Source of the DNA: Streptomyces longwoodensis
Lineage (GTDB): Bacteria; Actinomycetota; Actinomycetes; Streptomycetales; Streptomycetaceae
Length of the DNA: 64,000 nt
Reading direction: 5' to 3'
Assembly (NCBI RefSeq): GCF_001514125.1
Contig: NZ_KQ948563.1
Location: 58,469 to 122,468, forward strand
Made by a program: the position numbers and the translations under genes. Position 1 is the stretch's first letter. The number at the start of each line of letters is the position of its first letter. Below, piece after piece: positions 9,562 through 17,510 of this stretch. A model generated the notes under the pieces. It made no database searches. It had not been told where the DNA came from and saw nothing but the letters and a program-made list of their open reading frames with translations.

Positions 9562-11316
9562 TCAGCCGCAGCCGCACGCCGCCAGCGCCGTAGCCGCCCG
9601 GTCCAGCGCCGCCTGCACCGGCCCCGCCGGCCCCGGGCTCTCCGGGTCCGCCGTGAGGAACGCGAACGCCAGCAGGCGTCCGTCCTGGTCGACGACCGTG
9701 CCGGCCAGGGTGTTGACGCCGGTCAGCGTGCCGGTCTTGGCGCGCACCACGCCCGCCGCGCCGTCGGCCGGCCCGTCCGTGTAGCGCGTGGACAGCGTGC
9801 CGGTGAACCCGGCGACCGGCAGCCCCGTGAGGGCGGCCCGCAGACCGGGCCGGGTGGGGTCGGCCGCCTTGGTGAGGAGGGCGGTGAGCAGCCGCGCGGT
9901 GAGCTTGTCGGTCCGGTCCAGCCCGCTGCCGTCGTGGAAGACGGCCCCCGCATGCGGCAGTCCGAGCTTCTTCAGCTGCGCCCCGATCGCCGCGCCCCCG
10001 CCGGCGAAGTCCGCGCGCGTGCCGGTCGCGAGGGCGGTCTGGCGGGCCAGGGCCTCGGCGATGTCGTTGTCGCTGTTGGTGAGCATCCGCTCGACCAGCG
10101 CGGACAGCGGCGGGGAGGACACCGTCGCGAGGGTCTCGGCGCGGGTGGACGCCTTGGAGGGGCCGGGGGGCGAGGTGGCGATGCCGGCCGCGTTGAGGAA
10201 CGCGGCGAACTCGTTCGTGGCCTGCGCCGCCGGGTCGGGGTAGCGCCGTACGGGGCCGCTGGTGGAGTCGTCGGTGCGGGCCTCGTCCGCCGCCAGGGCG
10301 GTGACGCGGGCGAGGTTGGGGTTGTCCCCGATGGGGTGCCGACCGGACCCGGCGAACAGGGTGGTGTCGTACGACAGCGTGACCCGCTGGATGCCGCGCT
10401 TCTTCAGCGCCGCCGCGGTCGAGCCGGCCAGGGTGCGCAGGCTCGCCCAGCCGTCGGCGCGGGGGCGCGCCGTGAGGGTGGGGTCGCCGCCGCCGACCAG
10501 GACGAGTTCGCCGGTGTCGGGTTCGAGGGCAGTGCGCGTGGTGAGGCGGTGGTCGGGGCCCATCGCGGACAGCGCGGCGACGGCGGTGGCGATCTTGGTG
10601 GTCGAGGCGGGCGTCAGGGCCTGGTCGGCGCCGGAGCCGTGGAGCAGCCGTCCGGTGGCCACGTCGACGACGGCGGCGGTGTGCAGGGGGCCGAGCGCCG
10701 GGTCGCCGAGGAGGGGGCCGAGGACGGTGGCGACGGCGGCCGGGTCCGGGGCGGACTGCGGCGCGGACTTCACGGTGTTGCCGGTGGCGCCGCCGAGGCC
10801 GGTGAGGACGGCGGCGGCGCTGGGCGCGGGGCGCGGTACGGCGTCCCCGGGGTGCGTCGGGCCGTGCGCGGGTCCGTGATCTGTGCCACCCGTGCGGTCG
10901 AGGGCGACGGCGTGGTCCCGCTCGGCCGTACGCTGACCGGTGGAGTCCCAGGGGCCGGCGGCGGTGACCACACCGGCGGCCAGGGCCAGCCCGACGGTCG
11001 TCGCACCCGCGGTGTAGCGCCAGTGCGGGCCGGGCTTCGGGCGTGAGCCGCGCAGGTGCCCAACCCGCGCCTTCGTGGCCTGCACCAGCCGTGCGACCCG
11101 TGGCTGGACGGCCCGCGCGACCCGGGCCACCCGGGGGCCGGCGGCGTCCGTGTCCCGCGGTGCGCCGGACGGCGTGACCCGCGCGGAGACGTTCCGCCGC
11201 AGCCGGGCGAGCGGTGGTGCCACGGCCGCCGCGACCCGGGCCAGACGGGGGCGTAGGGCGGCGGCGACCCGTGCCGCGTGCGGTCCCGCGGCCCGCCAAG
11301 GCCTCAGTTCTGGCAC
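9562..11316 (-). CDS. D-alanyl-D-alanine carboxypeptidase / PBP4-type (DacB family, S13)
   Basis: This peptidoglycan D,D-carboxypeptidase/endopeptidase carries all three penicillin-binding motifs: SxxK as STTK (Ser238), SxN as SDN (Ser415) and KTG (Lys527). The GTG at 11316 has AGGGG 8 nt upstream; GTG at 11322 is an alternative. A membrane segment (TTVGLALAAGVVTAAG, residues about 107-122) precedes the catalytic domain and probably acts as signal-anchor. Before it lies an unusual cytoplasmic Ala/Arg-rich tail of about 100 residues with repeated ARVARV-type units. The gene is divergent from ppa. Confidence 0.93.
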   Translation of the reverse strand: MPELRPWRAAGPHAARVAAALRPRLARVAAAVAPPLARLRRNVSARVTPSGAPRDTDAAGPRVARVARAVQPRVARLVQATKARVGHLRGSRPKPGPHWRYTAGATTVGLALAAGVVTAAGPWDSTGQRTAERDHAVALDRTGGTDHGPAHGPTHPGDAVPRPAPSAAAVLTGLGGATGNTVKSAPQSAPDPAAVATVLGPLLGDPALGPLHTAAVVDVATGRLLHGSGADQALTPASTTKIATAVAALSAMGPDHRLTTRTALEPDTGELVLVGGGDPTLTARPRADGWASLRTLAGSTAAALKKRGIQRVTLSYDTTLFAGSGRHPIGDNPNLARVTALAADEARTDDSTSGPVRRYPDPAAQATNEFAAFLNAAGIATSPPGPSKASTRAETLATVSSPPLSALVERMLTNSDNDIAEALARQTALATGTRADFAGGGAAIGAQLKKLGLPHAGAVFHDGSGLDRTDKLTARLLTALLTKAADPTRPGLRAALTGLPVAGFTGTLSTRYTDGPADGAAGVVRAKTGTLTGVNTLAGTVVDQDGRLLAFAFLTADPESPGPAGPVQAALDRAATALAACGCG

Positions 11317-11401
11317 GACCACCAGCCCCTTTCGCGATCACACACCTGCGTGAGGGACACTTAATCACCCGAAGTATGTGTTGATCATGGAGGAGCCACC
11401 G

Positions 11402-11893
11402 GTGGAGTTCGACGTCACGATCGAGATTCCGAAGGGTTCGCGGAACAAGTACGAGGTGGACCACGAGACCGGTCGGATCCGCCTGGACCGTCGACTCTTC
11501 ACCTCGACCGCCTACCCGACCGACTACGGCTTCGTCGAGAACACCCTCGGCGAGGACGGTGACCCGCTGGACGCGCTGGTCATCCTGGACGAGCCCACCT
11601 TCCCGGGCTGCCTGATCCGCTGCCGCGCGATCGGCATGTTCCGGATGACCGACGAGGCCGGCGGCGACGACAAGCTGCTGTGCGTCCCGTCGACGGACCC
11701 GCGCGTGGAGCACCTGCGCGACATCCACCACGTGTCGGAGTTCGACCGTCTGGAGATCCAGCACTTCTTCGAGGTCTACAAGGACCTCGAGCCCGGCAAG
11801 TCCGTCGAGGGCGCCAACTGGGTCGGCCGCACGGACGCCGAGACGGAGATCGAGCGGTCGTACAAGCGCTTCAAGGAGCAGGGCGGCCACTGA
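11402..11893 (+). CDS. ppa: Inorganic pyrophosphatase (family I)
   Basis: Soluble family-I pyrophosphatase hydrolyses PPi from biosynthesis. The acid cluster EDGDPLDALV gives the metal-binding Asps; KYEVDHETG and YPTDYGFVENT are classical motifs. GTG at 11402 gives the expected N-terminus MEFDVTIEIPKGSRNKYEVD (163 residues) and has GGAGGAG 6 nt upstream; upstream in-frame codons would overlap that ribosome site. The gene is divergent from dac across an 85-bp promoter region. The membrane pyrophosphatase at 50 kb is a second PPi-consuming enzyme in this window. Confidence 0.96.
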   Translation: MEFDVTIEIPKGSRNKYEVDHETGRIRLDRRLFTSTAYPTDYGFVENTLGEDGDPLDALVILDEPTFPGCLIRCRAIGMFRMTDEAGGDDKLLCVPSTDPRVEHLRDIHHVSEFDRLEIQHFFEVYKDLEPGKSVEGANWVGRTDAETEIERSYKRFKEQGGH

Positions 11894-11913
11894 GCTCTGA
11901 TTCTCTGAGCAGG

Positions 11914-11957
11914 CACACCGAGGGGTCGCACGCGTGCGCGTGCGGCCCCTTCGTGTG
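11914..11957 (+). terminator. Terminator after ppa
   Basis: A long hairpin with outer arms CACACCGAGGGG and CCCCTTCGTGTG (one mismatch) plus inner CGCACGCG pairing follows the ppa stop by 20 bp. Confidence 0.78.
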
Positions 11958-12020
11958 TCGAATGGATCTCCGTGCGCATACTGAGGGATACGGAATGTGT
12001 CGTTCAGGGAGCGTTGCTCA

Positions 12021-13691
12021 GTGACGGAGGCGGAGGACCGCAAGCCGCAGTCGGACGAGGCGAGGAGTGGCTACGACGGCGAGTCGACGTCGGAGATCAC
12101 CTCGGAGTTCGCCCTCCCCGAGGGGCTGGCGGTCCACAGGACCGGTGGTGAGGCGGAGACCACGTCGGAGTTCGCCCTCCCGCGAGGGCTGGACGCGCCG
12201 CACGTGACCACCGCCGAGCCGGAGGGGTCGGCGTTCAGCCTGCCGAGCACGTACGACGCGCGCAGCGCGCCGGCCGCGTTCACGCCGCCCGCCGGGATGC
12301 CTGCGGTGAGCCTCGCCAAGGACGTGCCCTGGCAGGACCGGATGCGGGCGATGCTGCGCATGCCGGTGACCGAGCGGCCCGCGCTGGAACACCGCTCGAA
12401 GGCGGAGGACGAGGGGCCGGCCGTTCCGCGCGTGCTGGACCTGACCCTGCGCATCGGCGAGCTGCTGCTCGCCGGCGGGGAGGGCGCGGAGGACGTCGAG
12501 GCGGCCATGTTCGCGGTGTGCCGCAGCTACGGCCTGGACCGCTGCGAGCCGACCGTCACCTTCACGCTGCTGTCGATCTCCTACCAGCCGTCGCTGGTGG
12601 AGGACCCGGTGACGGCGTCGCGCACGGTGCGCCGCCGGGGCAGCGACTACACGCGGCTGGCGGCCGTGTTCCGGCTCGTGGACGACCTGAGTGACCCGGA
12701 GACCCACCTGTCGCTGGAGGACGCCTACCGGCGCCTCGCGGAGATCCGCCGCAACCGGCACCCGTACCCCACCTGGGTGCTCACCTCGGCCAGCGGGCTG
12801 CTCGCGGGAGCGGCCTCGGTGCTGGTCGGCGGCGGGGTGCTGGTGTTCCTGGCGGCGGCGGTCGGCGCCATGCTCGGCGACCGGCTGGCCTGGCTGTGCG
12901 CGGGGCGCGGGCTGCCGGAGTTCTACCAGTTCCTGGTGGCCGCGATGCCGCCCGCGGCGCTGGGGGTCGCACTGACGCTCGCCCACGTCGACGTGGCCGC
13001 GTCCGGGGTGATCACCGGTGGGCTGTTCGCGCTGCTGCCGGGGCGGGCGCTGGTGGCGGGTGTGCAGGACGGGCTGACCGGCTTCTACATCACCGCGGCC
13101 GCGCGCCTGCTGGAGGTCATGTACTTCTTCGTCGGCATCGTCGTCGGGGTGCTGGTGGTGCTCTACGTGGGCGTGAGCCTGGGCGCCCACCTCAACCCCG
13201 ACGCGGCGCTGGTCGGGGCGCAGCGGCCGGTGGTGCAGACCGTCGCGTCCATGGTGCTGTCGCTGACCTTCGCGGTGCTGCTCCAGCAGGAGCGGTCCAC
13301 GGTGCTCGCGGTGACCCTCAACGGCGGTGTCGCCTGGGTCGTCTACGGCGCGATGCGCTACACGGGCGAGATCTCACCGGTGGCCTCCACGGCGGCCGCG
13401 GCGGGCCTGGTGGGCCTGTTCGGGCAGTTGCTCTCGCGCTACCGGTTCGCGTCGGCGCTGCCGTACACGACGGCGGCGATCGGGCCGCTGCTGCCGGGCT
13501 CCGCCACGTACTTCGGGCTGCTGGCCATCGCGCAGAACGAGGTGGACCGCGGGCTGGTGTCGCTGACCAAGGCGGCGGCGCTGGCCATGGCCATCGCGAT
13601 CGGCGTCAACCTCGGGTCGGAGGTCTCCCGGCTGTTCCTGCGCGTCTCGGTGGAGAAGCGCAGGGCGGCGAAGCGGACCCGCGGCTTCTGA
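12021..13691 (+). CDS. ThrE-family threonine/serine exporter
   Basis: This 556-residue protein has a soluble N-terminal ThrE domain (residues about 140-250, starting VLDLTLRIGELLLAGGEGAEDVEAAM) followed by about ten hydrophobic segments; this matches fused DUF1212/DUF3815 exporters like ThrE of Corynebacterium. GTG at 12021 has AGGGAG upstream; an earlier in-frame codon at 11997 lacks one. The first 110 residues are disordered and contain a duplicated TSEFALP-x-GL motif. It probably exports threonine/serine, although substrate specificity cannot be read from sequence. Confidence 0.9.
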   Translation: MTEAEDRKPQSDEARSGYDGESTSEITSEFALPEGLAVHRTGGEAETTSEFALPRGLDAPHVTTAEPEGSAFSLPSTYDARSAPAAFTPPAGMPAVSLAKDVPWQDRMRAMLRMPVTERPALEHRSKAEDEGPAVPRVLDLTLRIGELLLAGGEGAEDVEAAMFAVCRSYGLDRCEPTVTFTLLSISYQPSLVEDPVTASRTVRRRGSDYTRLAAVFRLVDDLSDPETHLSLEDAYRRLAEIRRNRHPYPTWVLTSASGLLAGAASVLVGGGVLVFLAAAVGAMLGDRLAWLCAGRGLPEFYQFLVAAMPPAALGVALTLAHVDVAASGVITGGLFALLPGRALVAGVQDGLTGFYITAAARLLEVMYFFVGIVVGVLVVLYVGVSLGAHLNPDAALVGAQRPVVQTVASMVLSLTFAVLLQQERSTVLAVTLNGGVAWVVYGAMRYTGEISPVASTAAAAGLVGLFGQLLSRYRFASALPYTTAAIGPLLPGSATYFGLLAIAQNEVDRGLVSLTKAAALAMAIAIGVNLGSEVSRLFLRVSVEKRRAAKRTRGF

Positions 13692-13692
13692 G

Positions 13693-13719
13693 CCGGGCGG
13701 CTGACGGACCGCCGCCCGG
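13693..13719. terminator. Bidirectional terminator
   Basis: A perfect 9-bp stem (CCGGGCGGC and complement, 9-nt loop) fills the 33-bp gap between the convergent exporter and DedA genes. Confidence 0.75.
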
Positions 13720-13724
13720 GCCGG

Positions 13725-14786
13725 TCAGTACCCGCCCTGGTCGTACGGGTACGGGCCGTTGTTCTGCTGCTGGTAGCGGCCGTTGTCCTGCTGCGGGTAC
13801 GGGCCGTTGTCGCGCTGCTGGTACGGGCCGTCGTCCTGCTGCGGGTAGCCGCCCTGCTGGGCGCCGTACGGCTGCTGCTGCGGCTGGTGCTGGTGCTGGT
13901 GCTGCTGCTGGGGGTACTGACCGCCGTAGTACTCGTTCTGGTCGTAACCCTGCTGGTAGCCCTGGTCGTTGGCGTACGGCGCCTGCTGGTGCTGAGGCTG
14001 CGGCTCGTACTGCTGCGGGTACGGCTGCTGGTGCTGCCGGGCCTGCTGCGGGTGCCGGGGCTCCGGCTCTATGCGGCGGAGCTGGGTCGTGGCGTCGTCC
14101 ATCATCTGGTGCTGGTGCTGGTGTCGCGGGGCCTCGGGCTCCTCGGAGGCCTGCGCCGCCGCGCGCTTCTTCTTCTTGCCGCGCTCGCGCAGGTACTCGA
14201 TGAGGATCGGGACGACCGACACCAGGACGATGAGGACCAGGATGGCCTCGACGTTGTTCTTGATGACCCCGATCTGGCCCAGCCAGTAGCCCGCCAGGGT
14301 GACGCCGGTGCCCCACGCGACACCGCCGATGACGTTGTAGACCAGGAACGTGCGGTACTTCATCCGGCCGGCGCCCGCCACGATCGGGGCGAAGGTGCGC
14401 ACGATGGGCACGAAGCGGGCCAGCACGATGGCCTTCGGGCCGAACTTCTCCATGAACTCGTGGGCCTTGTCCAGGTTCTCCTGCTTGAAGAGCTTGGAGT
14501 TGGGCCGGCCGAAGAGCTTGGGACCGAGGAACTTCCCGATCATGTAGCCCACTTGGTCGCCGAGGACGGCGGCCAGCACGATCAGCGTGCACACCAGCCA
14601 CAGCGGCTGGCTGATGAAGGTGCCCTCGGCCACGAACAGACCGGCCGTGAACAGCAGGGAGTCGCCGGGCAGGAAGGCGAACAGCCCGGACTCCGCGAAG
14701 ACGATCAGCAGGATGCCGGGCAGGCTGAACGTCTCGATCAGGTAGTCCGGGCTGAGCCACTCGGGGCCGAGCGCAAGCGTGGTCAC
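13725..14786 (-). CDS. DedA family membrane protein with Gln/Tyr/Pro-rich tail
   Basis: Residues 1-215 form a DedA (SNARE-associated/VTT) module: FAESGLFAFLPGDSLLFTAGL, GYMIGKFLGPKLF, and the family FxR-x-x-P-x-x-R signature seen as LARFVPIVRTFAPIVAG. DedA proteins are linked to lipid carrier flipping and membrane homeostasis. A C-terminal tail from about residue 230 to 353 is dominated by His/Gln then Pro-Tyr-Gln-Gln units such as NGPYPQQDNGRYQQQNNGP, predicted disordered. GTG start; it is divergent from the next gene. Confidence 0.92.
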   Translation of the reverse strand: MTTLALGPEWLSPDYLIETFSLPGILLIVFAESGLFAFLPGDSLLFTAGLFVAEGTFISQPLWLVCTLIVLAAVLGDQVGYMIGKFLGPKLFGRPNSKLFKQENLDKAHEFMEKFGPKAIVLARFVPIVRTFAPIVAGAGRMKYRTFLVYNVIGGVAWGTGVTLAGYWLGQIGVIKNNVEAILVLIVLVSVVPILIEYLRERGKKKKRAAAQASEEPEAPRHQHQHQMMDDATTQLRRIEPEPRHPQQARQHQQPYPQQYEPQPQHQQAPYANDQGYQQGYDQNEYYGGQYPQQQHQHQHQPQQQPYGAQQGGYPQQDDGPYQQRDNGPYPQQDNGRYQQQNNGPYPYDQGGY

Positions 14787-14920
14787 GGGTCTGTGGCTCC
14801 TGCGGGTGGGGGTGCGGGCGGGGGGCTGGCTGCCTCAACGTATCAACGCAGCCGACCGGGCCCAGGTTCCATGGGCCCCCTCAGGATGCACTGTGGGCGC
14901 CCCGGCACAAAGCTGTGTCC

Positions 14921-15286
14921 ATGAGCATCGAGGACCACGGCGGTGGGCAGGACCCCCGCCCCGACGTACTGGTCGTCACGACGAACGACGTGCCCGGGCA
15001 CCGGGTGCAGCAGGTCATCGGTGAGGTCTTCGGACTGACCGTGCGCTCGCGGCACCTGGGCAGCCAGATCGGCGCCGGCCTGAAGTCGATGGTCGGCGGC
15101 GAGCTGAGGGGCCTGACGAAGACGCTGGTGGCGACCCGCAACCAGGCGATGGAACGGCTCGTCGAGCAGGCACGCGCGCGGGGCGCCAACGCGGTGCTGG
15201 CCTTCCGCTTCGACGTGACCGAGGCGGCCGACGTCGGCACGGAGGTGTGCGCGTACGGCACGGCGGTGATCCTGGCCCAGGAGTGA
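14921..15286 (+). CDS. YbjQ/UPF0145 family protein
   Basis: This 121-residue protein contains the YbjQ (UPF0145) pattern: VVTTNDVPGHRVQQVIGEVFGLTVRSR, then MVGGELRGLTKTLVATRNQAMERLVEQARARGANAVLAFRFD. The family forms small pentameric proteins of uncertain, possibly metal- or redox-related, function. ATG at 14921 lacks a clear ribosome site, and GTG at 14915 is in frame. A 7-bp hairpin (GGGCCCA arms, 14858-14878) lies upstream. It converges on the tipA-like gene with only 19 bp between stops. Confidence 0.85.
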   Translation: MSIEDHGGGQDPRPDVLVVTTNDVPGHRVQQVIGEVFGLTVRSRHLGSQIGAGLKSMVGGELRGLTKTLVATRNQAMERLVEQARARGANAVLAFRFDVTEAADVGTEVCAYGTAVILAQE

Positions 15287-15305
15287 TCCCGGGCCCAGGA
15301 GCGGC

Positions 15306-16067
15306 TCAGCCGCCGTGCCGGGCCGCGTTCGCCCGGATCGCCTCGCGCAGGTGCTCGGCCAGGCCGGGCCGCATCGCGTCGTAGAACGCCTTGAAGCGCT
15401 CGTCGGCGGCGTACAGGTCGCCGAGGTCGCGGTGCGCGGCGTACGAGCAGGGGTAGAACCAGCCGTCGATGTGCAGCCGGTGCTCCTCCGCGAGGTCCAT
15501 CGCCGCCTCGCCGGCCGGCGCCTCCCCCGCGGCCATCAGGGCGGCGTAGCGCTCGCCCCAGTCGGCCACCTCGGCCCGCATCCGCTGCCAGTCGCCCTTG
15601 GTGTAGGACGCGGCGCGGCGCTGCGACTCGGCGTAGGTCTCCGTGCCGCCCCAGCGGCGCTCGGCCTCCTCGGCGTACTGCTCGGGGTCCTTGTCACCGA
15701 AGACCTCGAACCTCTCCTCGGGCGTGAGGTTGATACCCATCGTGCGTGCCTCCATGGCGTGCTCCACGGCCTCGGCCATCTTCCGCAGCTTCTCGATCCG
15801 GGCGGTCAGCAGCTCGTGCTGCCGGCGTAGGTGCTCCCGCGGGTCCGCGTCCGGGTCGTCGAGCAGGGCCGCGACCTCGTCGAGGGGGAAGCCGAGCTCC
15901 CGGTAGAACAGGATCTGCTGGAGCCGGTCGAGGTCCGCGTCGCCGTAGCGCCGGTGGCCGGCGTGGCTGCGCTCGCTCGGCACCAGCAGGCCGATGGCGT
16001 CGTAGTGGTGCAGGGTGCGCACCGTGACCCCGGCGAAGCCGGCCACCTGTCCGACGGAATGGCTCAC
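15306..16067 (-). CDS. tipA: TipA-like MerR regulator with TipAS ligand domain, internal start at 15740
   Basis: This 253-residue protein is the same length as TipAL, the thiopeptide-sensing activator. Residues 1-70 are a MerR winged helix (VGQVAGFAGVTVRTLHHYDAIGL), 75-110 the dimer coiled coil, and 110-253 the TipAS domain. An internal ATG (Met110, position 15740) preceded by GGAGG would yield a 144-residue TipAS-like protein, as in the classical gene. Of the two TipAS cysteines, Cys207 is kept in FYPCSYAAHRDLG, but position 214, which captures thiostrepton in TipA, is Asp. Ligand choice may therefore differ. Autoregulation is expected from its promoter. Confidence 0.93.
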   Translation of the reverse strand: MSHSVGQVAGFAGVTVRTLHHYDAIGLLVPSERSHAGHRRYGDADLDRLQQILFYRELGFPLDEVAALLDDPDADPREHLRRQHELLTARIEKLRKMAEAVEHAMEARTMGINLTPEERFEVFGDKDPEQYAEEAERRWGGTETYAESQRRAASYTKGDWQRMRAEVADWGERYAALMAAGEAPAGEAAMDLAEEHRLHIDGWFYPCSYAAHRDLGDLYAADERFKAFYDAMRPGLAEHLREAIRANAARHGG

Positions 16068-16092
16068 TTCCGCTCCTTTCCTTGCGCGCTCC

Positions 16093-16123
16093 ACAGTGGG
16101 TCCTCACGCCGCGTGAGGTGCAA
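16093..16123 (-). promoter_or_regulatory. tipA-type autoregulated promoter
   Basis: On the minus strand TTGCAC (-35, 16118-16123) and CACTGT (-10, 16093-16098) are separated by 19 bp, the overlong spacing typical of MerR-activated promoters. The spacer contains a perfect 17-bp palindrome, CCTCACGCCGCGTGAGG (16102-16118), equivalent to the TipA operator as recalled. GGAAAGGAG supplies the ribosome site for the GTG at 16067. Confidence 0.9.
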
Positions 16124-16211
16124 GCGGCTTTCCCCCGGCGGGGCTGCCCGGCGCTCCCCCGAGGGCCGCGCTTGGGAGGTCGCGTCCCTTTTGTCTGCTT
16201 ATCGTGATCGC

Positions 16212-17480
16212 GTGGCCCAGGACTCCGCGCGGCAGGCGCCCTCCACCGCTCCGGCGGCCCCCGCGCGCGTGCTGCTGCGGTCGCTGCTGCCCGCCCTGGT
16301 GGTGGGCGTGACGGCGAGTCTGATCTTCATCGGGGTGAGCGCGGCGGCCGAACAGCTCCAGGACGTGCTGTGGACGGACCTGCCGGACGCCCTGGGCGTG
16401 GGCCGCTACTCGGTGCTGTGGATGACGGTGATGCTCGTCGCGACGGGCGTGGCGGTGGGCCTGGTGGTGTGGCGCATCCCGGGGCACGCGGGTCCCGATC
16501 CGGCGACCACCGGCCTCGACGCGCCCGTGCTGCCGCCCGTCGTGCTGCCCGGGCTGCTGCTCGCGACCGCCCTGATGCTGGCCGGCGGTCCGAGCCTCGG
16601 CCCGGAGAACCCGATCATCGCGGTGAACGTGGGCCTGGCGGTGTGGCTGGGCACGCGGGTGCTCCCCCGCGCCCCGACCGGGCTGTGGGGCGCGCTGGCG
16701 GAGGCGGCGACGATCGGCGCGCTGTTCGGCACGCCGGTCGCGGCGGCACTGGTCATCTCCGAGGCGCTGGCGGGCCGCCGGGTGCAGGGGCTGCTGTGGG
16801 ACAACCTGTTCGCGCCGCTGACCGCCGCCGCGGCCGGTGCGATCACCACGACGCTGGTGGCCCACCCGAGCTTCGACCTGCACCTGCCGCCGCTCGGCCG
16901 CCCCGACTGGACCGACCTGCTCGCCGCCCTCGTGGTCGCCTCGGCGGGCGCGCTGCTCGGCCTGTGCGCGGTGTACCTCTTCCCGTACGTCCACGGCGCC
17001 TTCCGGCGGCTGCGGCACCCGATGCTGGCGCTCCCGGCCGGCGGGGTCGTGCTGGCCCTGCTGGCGGCCGCGGGCGGGCACCTGACGCTCTTCAAGGGGC
17101 TGGACGAGATCGGGGAGCTGGCGCGCGACCCGGAGGGCTGGTCGGCGGGCGGCTTCGCGACCATGGCGGTGGTGAAGCTGGCGGCGATGCTCGTCGCCGC
17201 GTCCTGCGGCTTCCGCGGCGGGCGGATCTTCCCGTCGGTGTTCGTCGGCACCGCCCTCGGCCTGTGCGCGCACGCGCTCGTGCCGGCGGTGCACCCGGCG
17301 CTCGGGGTGGCGACGGCCGTGCTCGGCGTGCTGCTCGCGGTCACCCGGCAGGGCTGGGTGAGCCTGTTCACCGCCGCGGTGCTGGTCTCCTCGCCGACCG
17401 TGCTCGCCCTGCTGTGCATCGCCTCGCTGCCGGGCCTGGCTGCTGGTGACGGGACGACCGCAGATGCAATTGCGGCCTGA
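16212..17480 (+). CDS. ClC-type chloride channel/ion channel protein
   Basis: This 422-residue, roughly ten-helix membrane protein has ClC signatures: GGPSLGPENPIIAV (selectivity-filter-like G-x-E-x-P) near residue 120, ALFGTPVAAALVISE near 175, and CGFRGGRIFPSVFVG near 335. It belongs to the voltage-gated chloride channel superfamily, as a divergent actinobacterial ion-channel branch. The GTG at 16212 has no Shine-Dalgarno, and TATCGT lies 6 bp upstream, so a leaderless transcript is possible. It is divergent from the tipA-like gene. Confidence 0.87.
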   Translation: MAQDSARQAPSTAPAAPARVLLRSLLPALVVGVTASLIFIGVSAAAEQLQDVLWTDLPDALGVGRYSVLWMTVMLVATGVAVGLVVWRIPGHAGPDPATTGLDAPVLPPVVLPGLLLATALMLAGGPSLGPENPIIAVNVGLAVWLGTRVLPRAPTGLWGALAEAATIGALFGTPVAAALVISEALAGRRVQGLLWDNLFAPLTAAAAGAITTTLVAHPSFDLHLPPLGRPDWTDLLAALVVASAGALLGLCAVYLFPYVHGAFRRLRHPMLALPAGGVVLALLAAAGGHLTLFKGLDEIGELARDPEGWSAGGFATMAVVKLAAMLVAASCGFRGGRIFPSVFVGTALGLCAHALVPAVHPALGVATAVLGVLLAVTRQGWVSLFTAAVLVSSPTVLALLCIASLPGLAAGDGTTADAIAA

Positions 17481-17510
17481 CGGGACCCCGGTGCGCTGAC
17501 CACCGCACGG

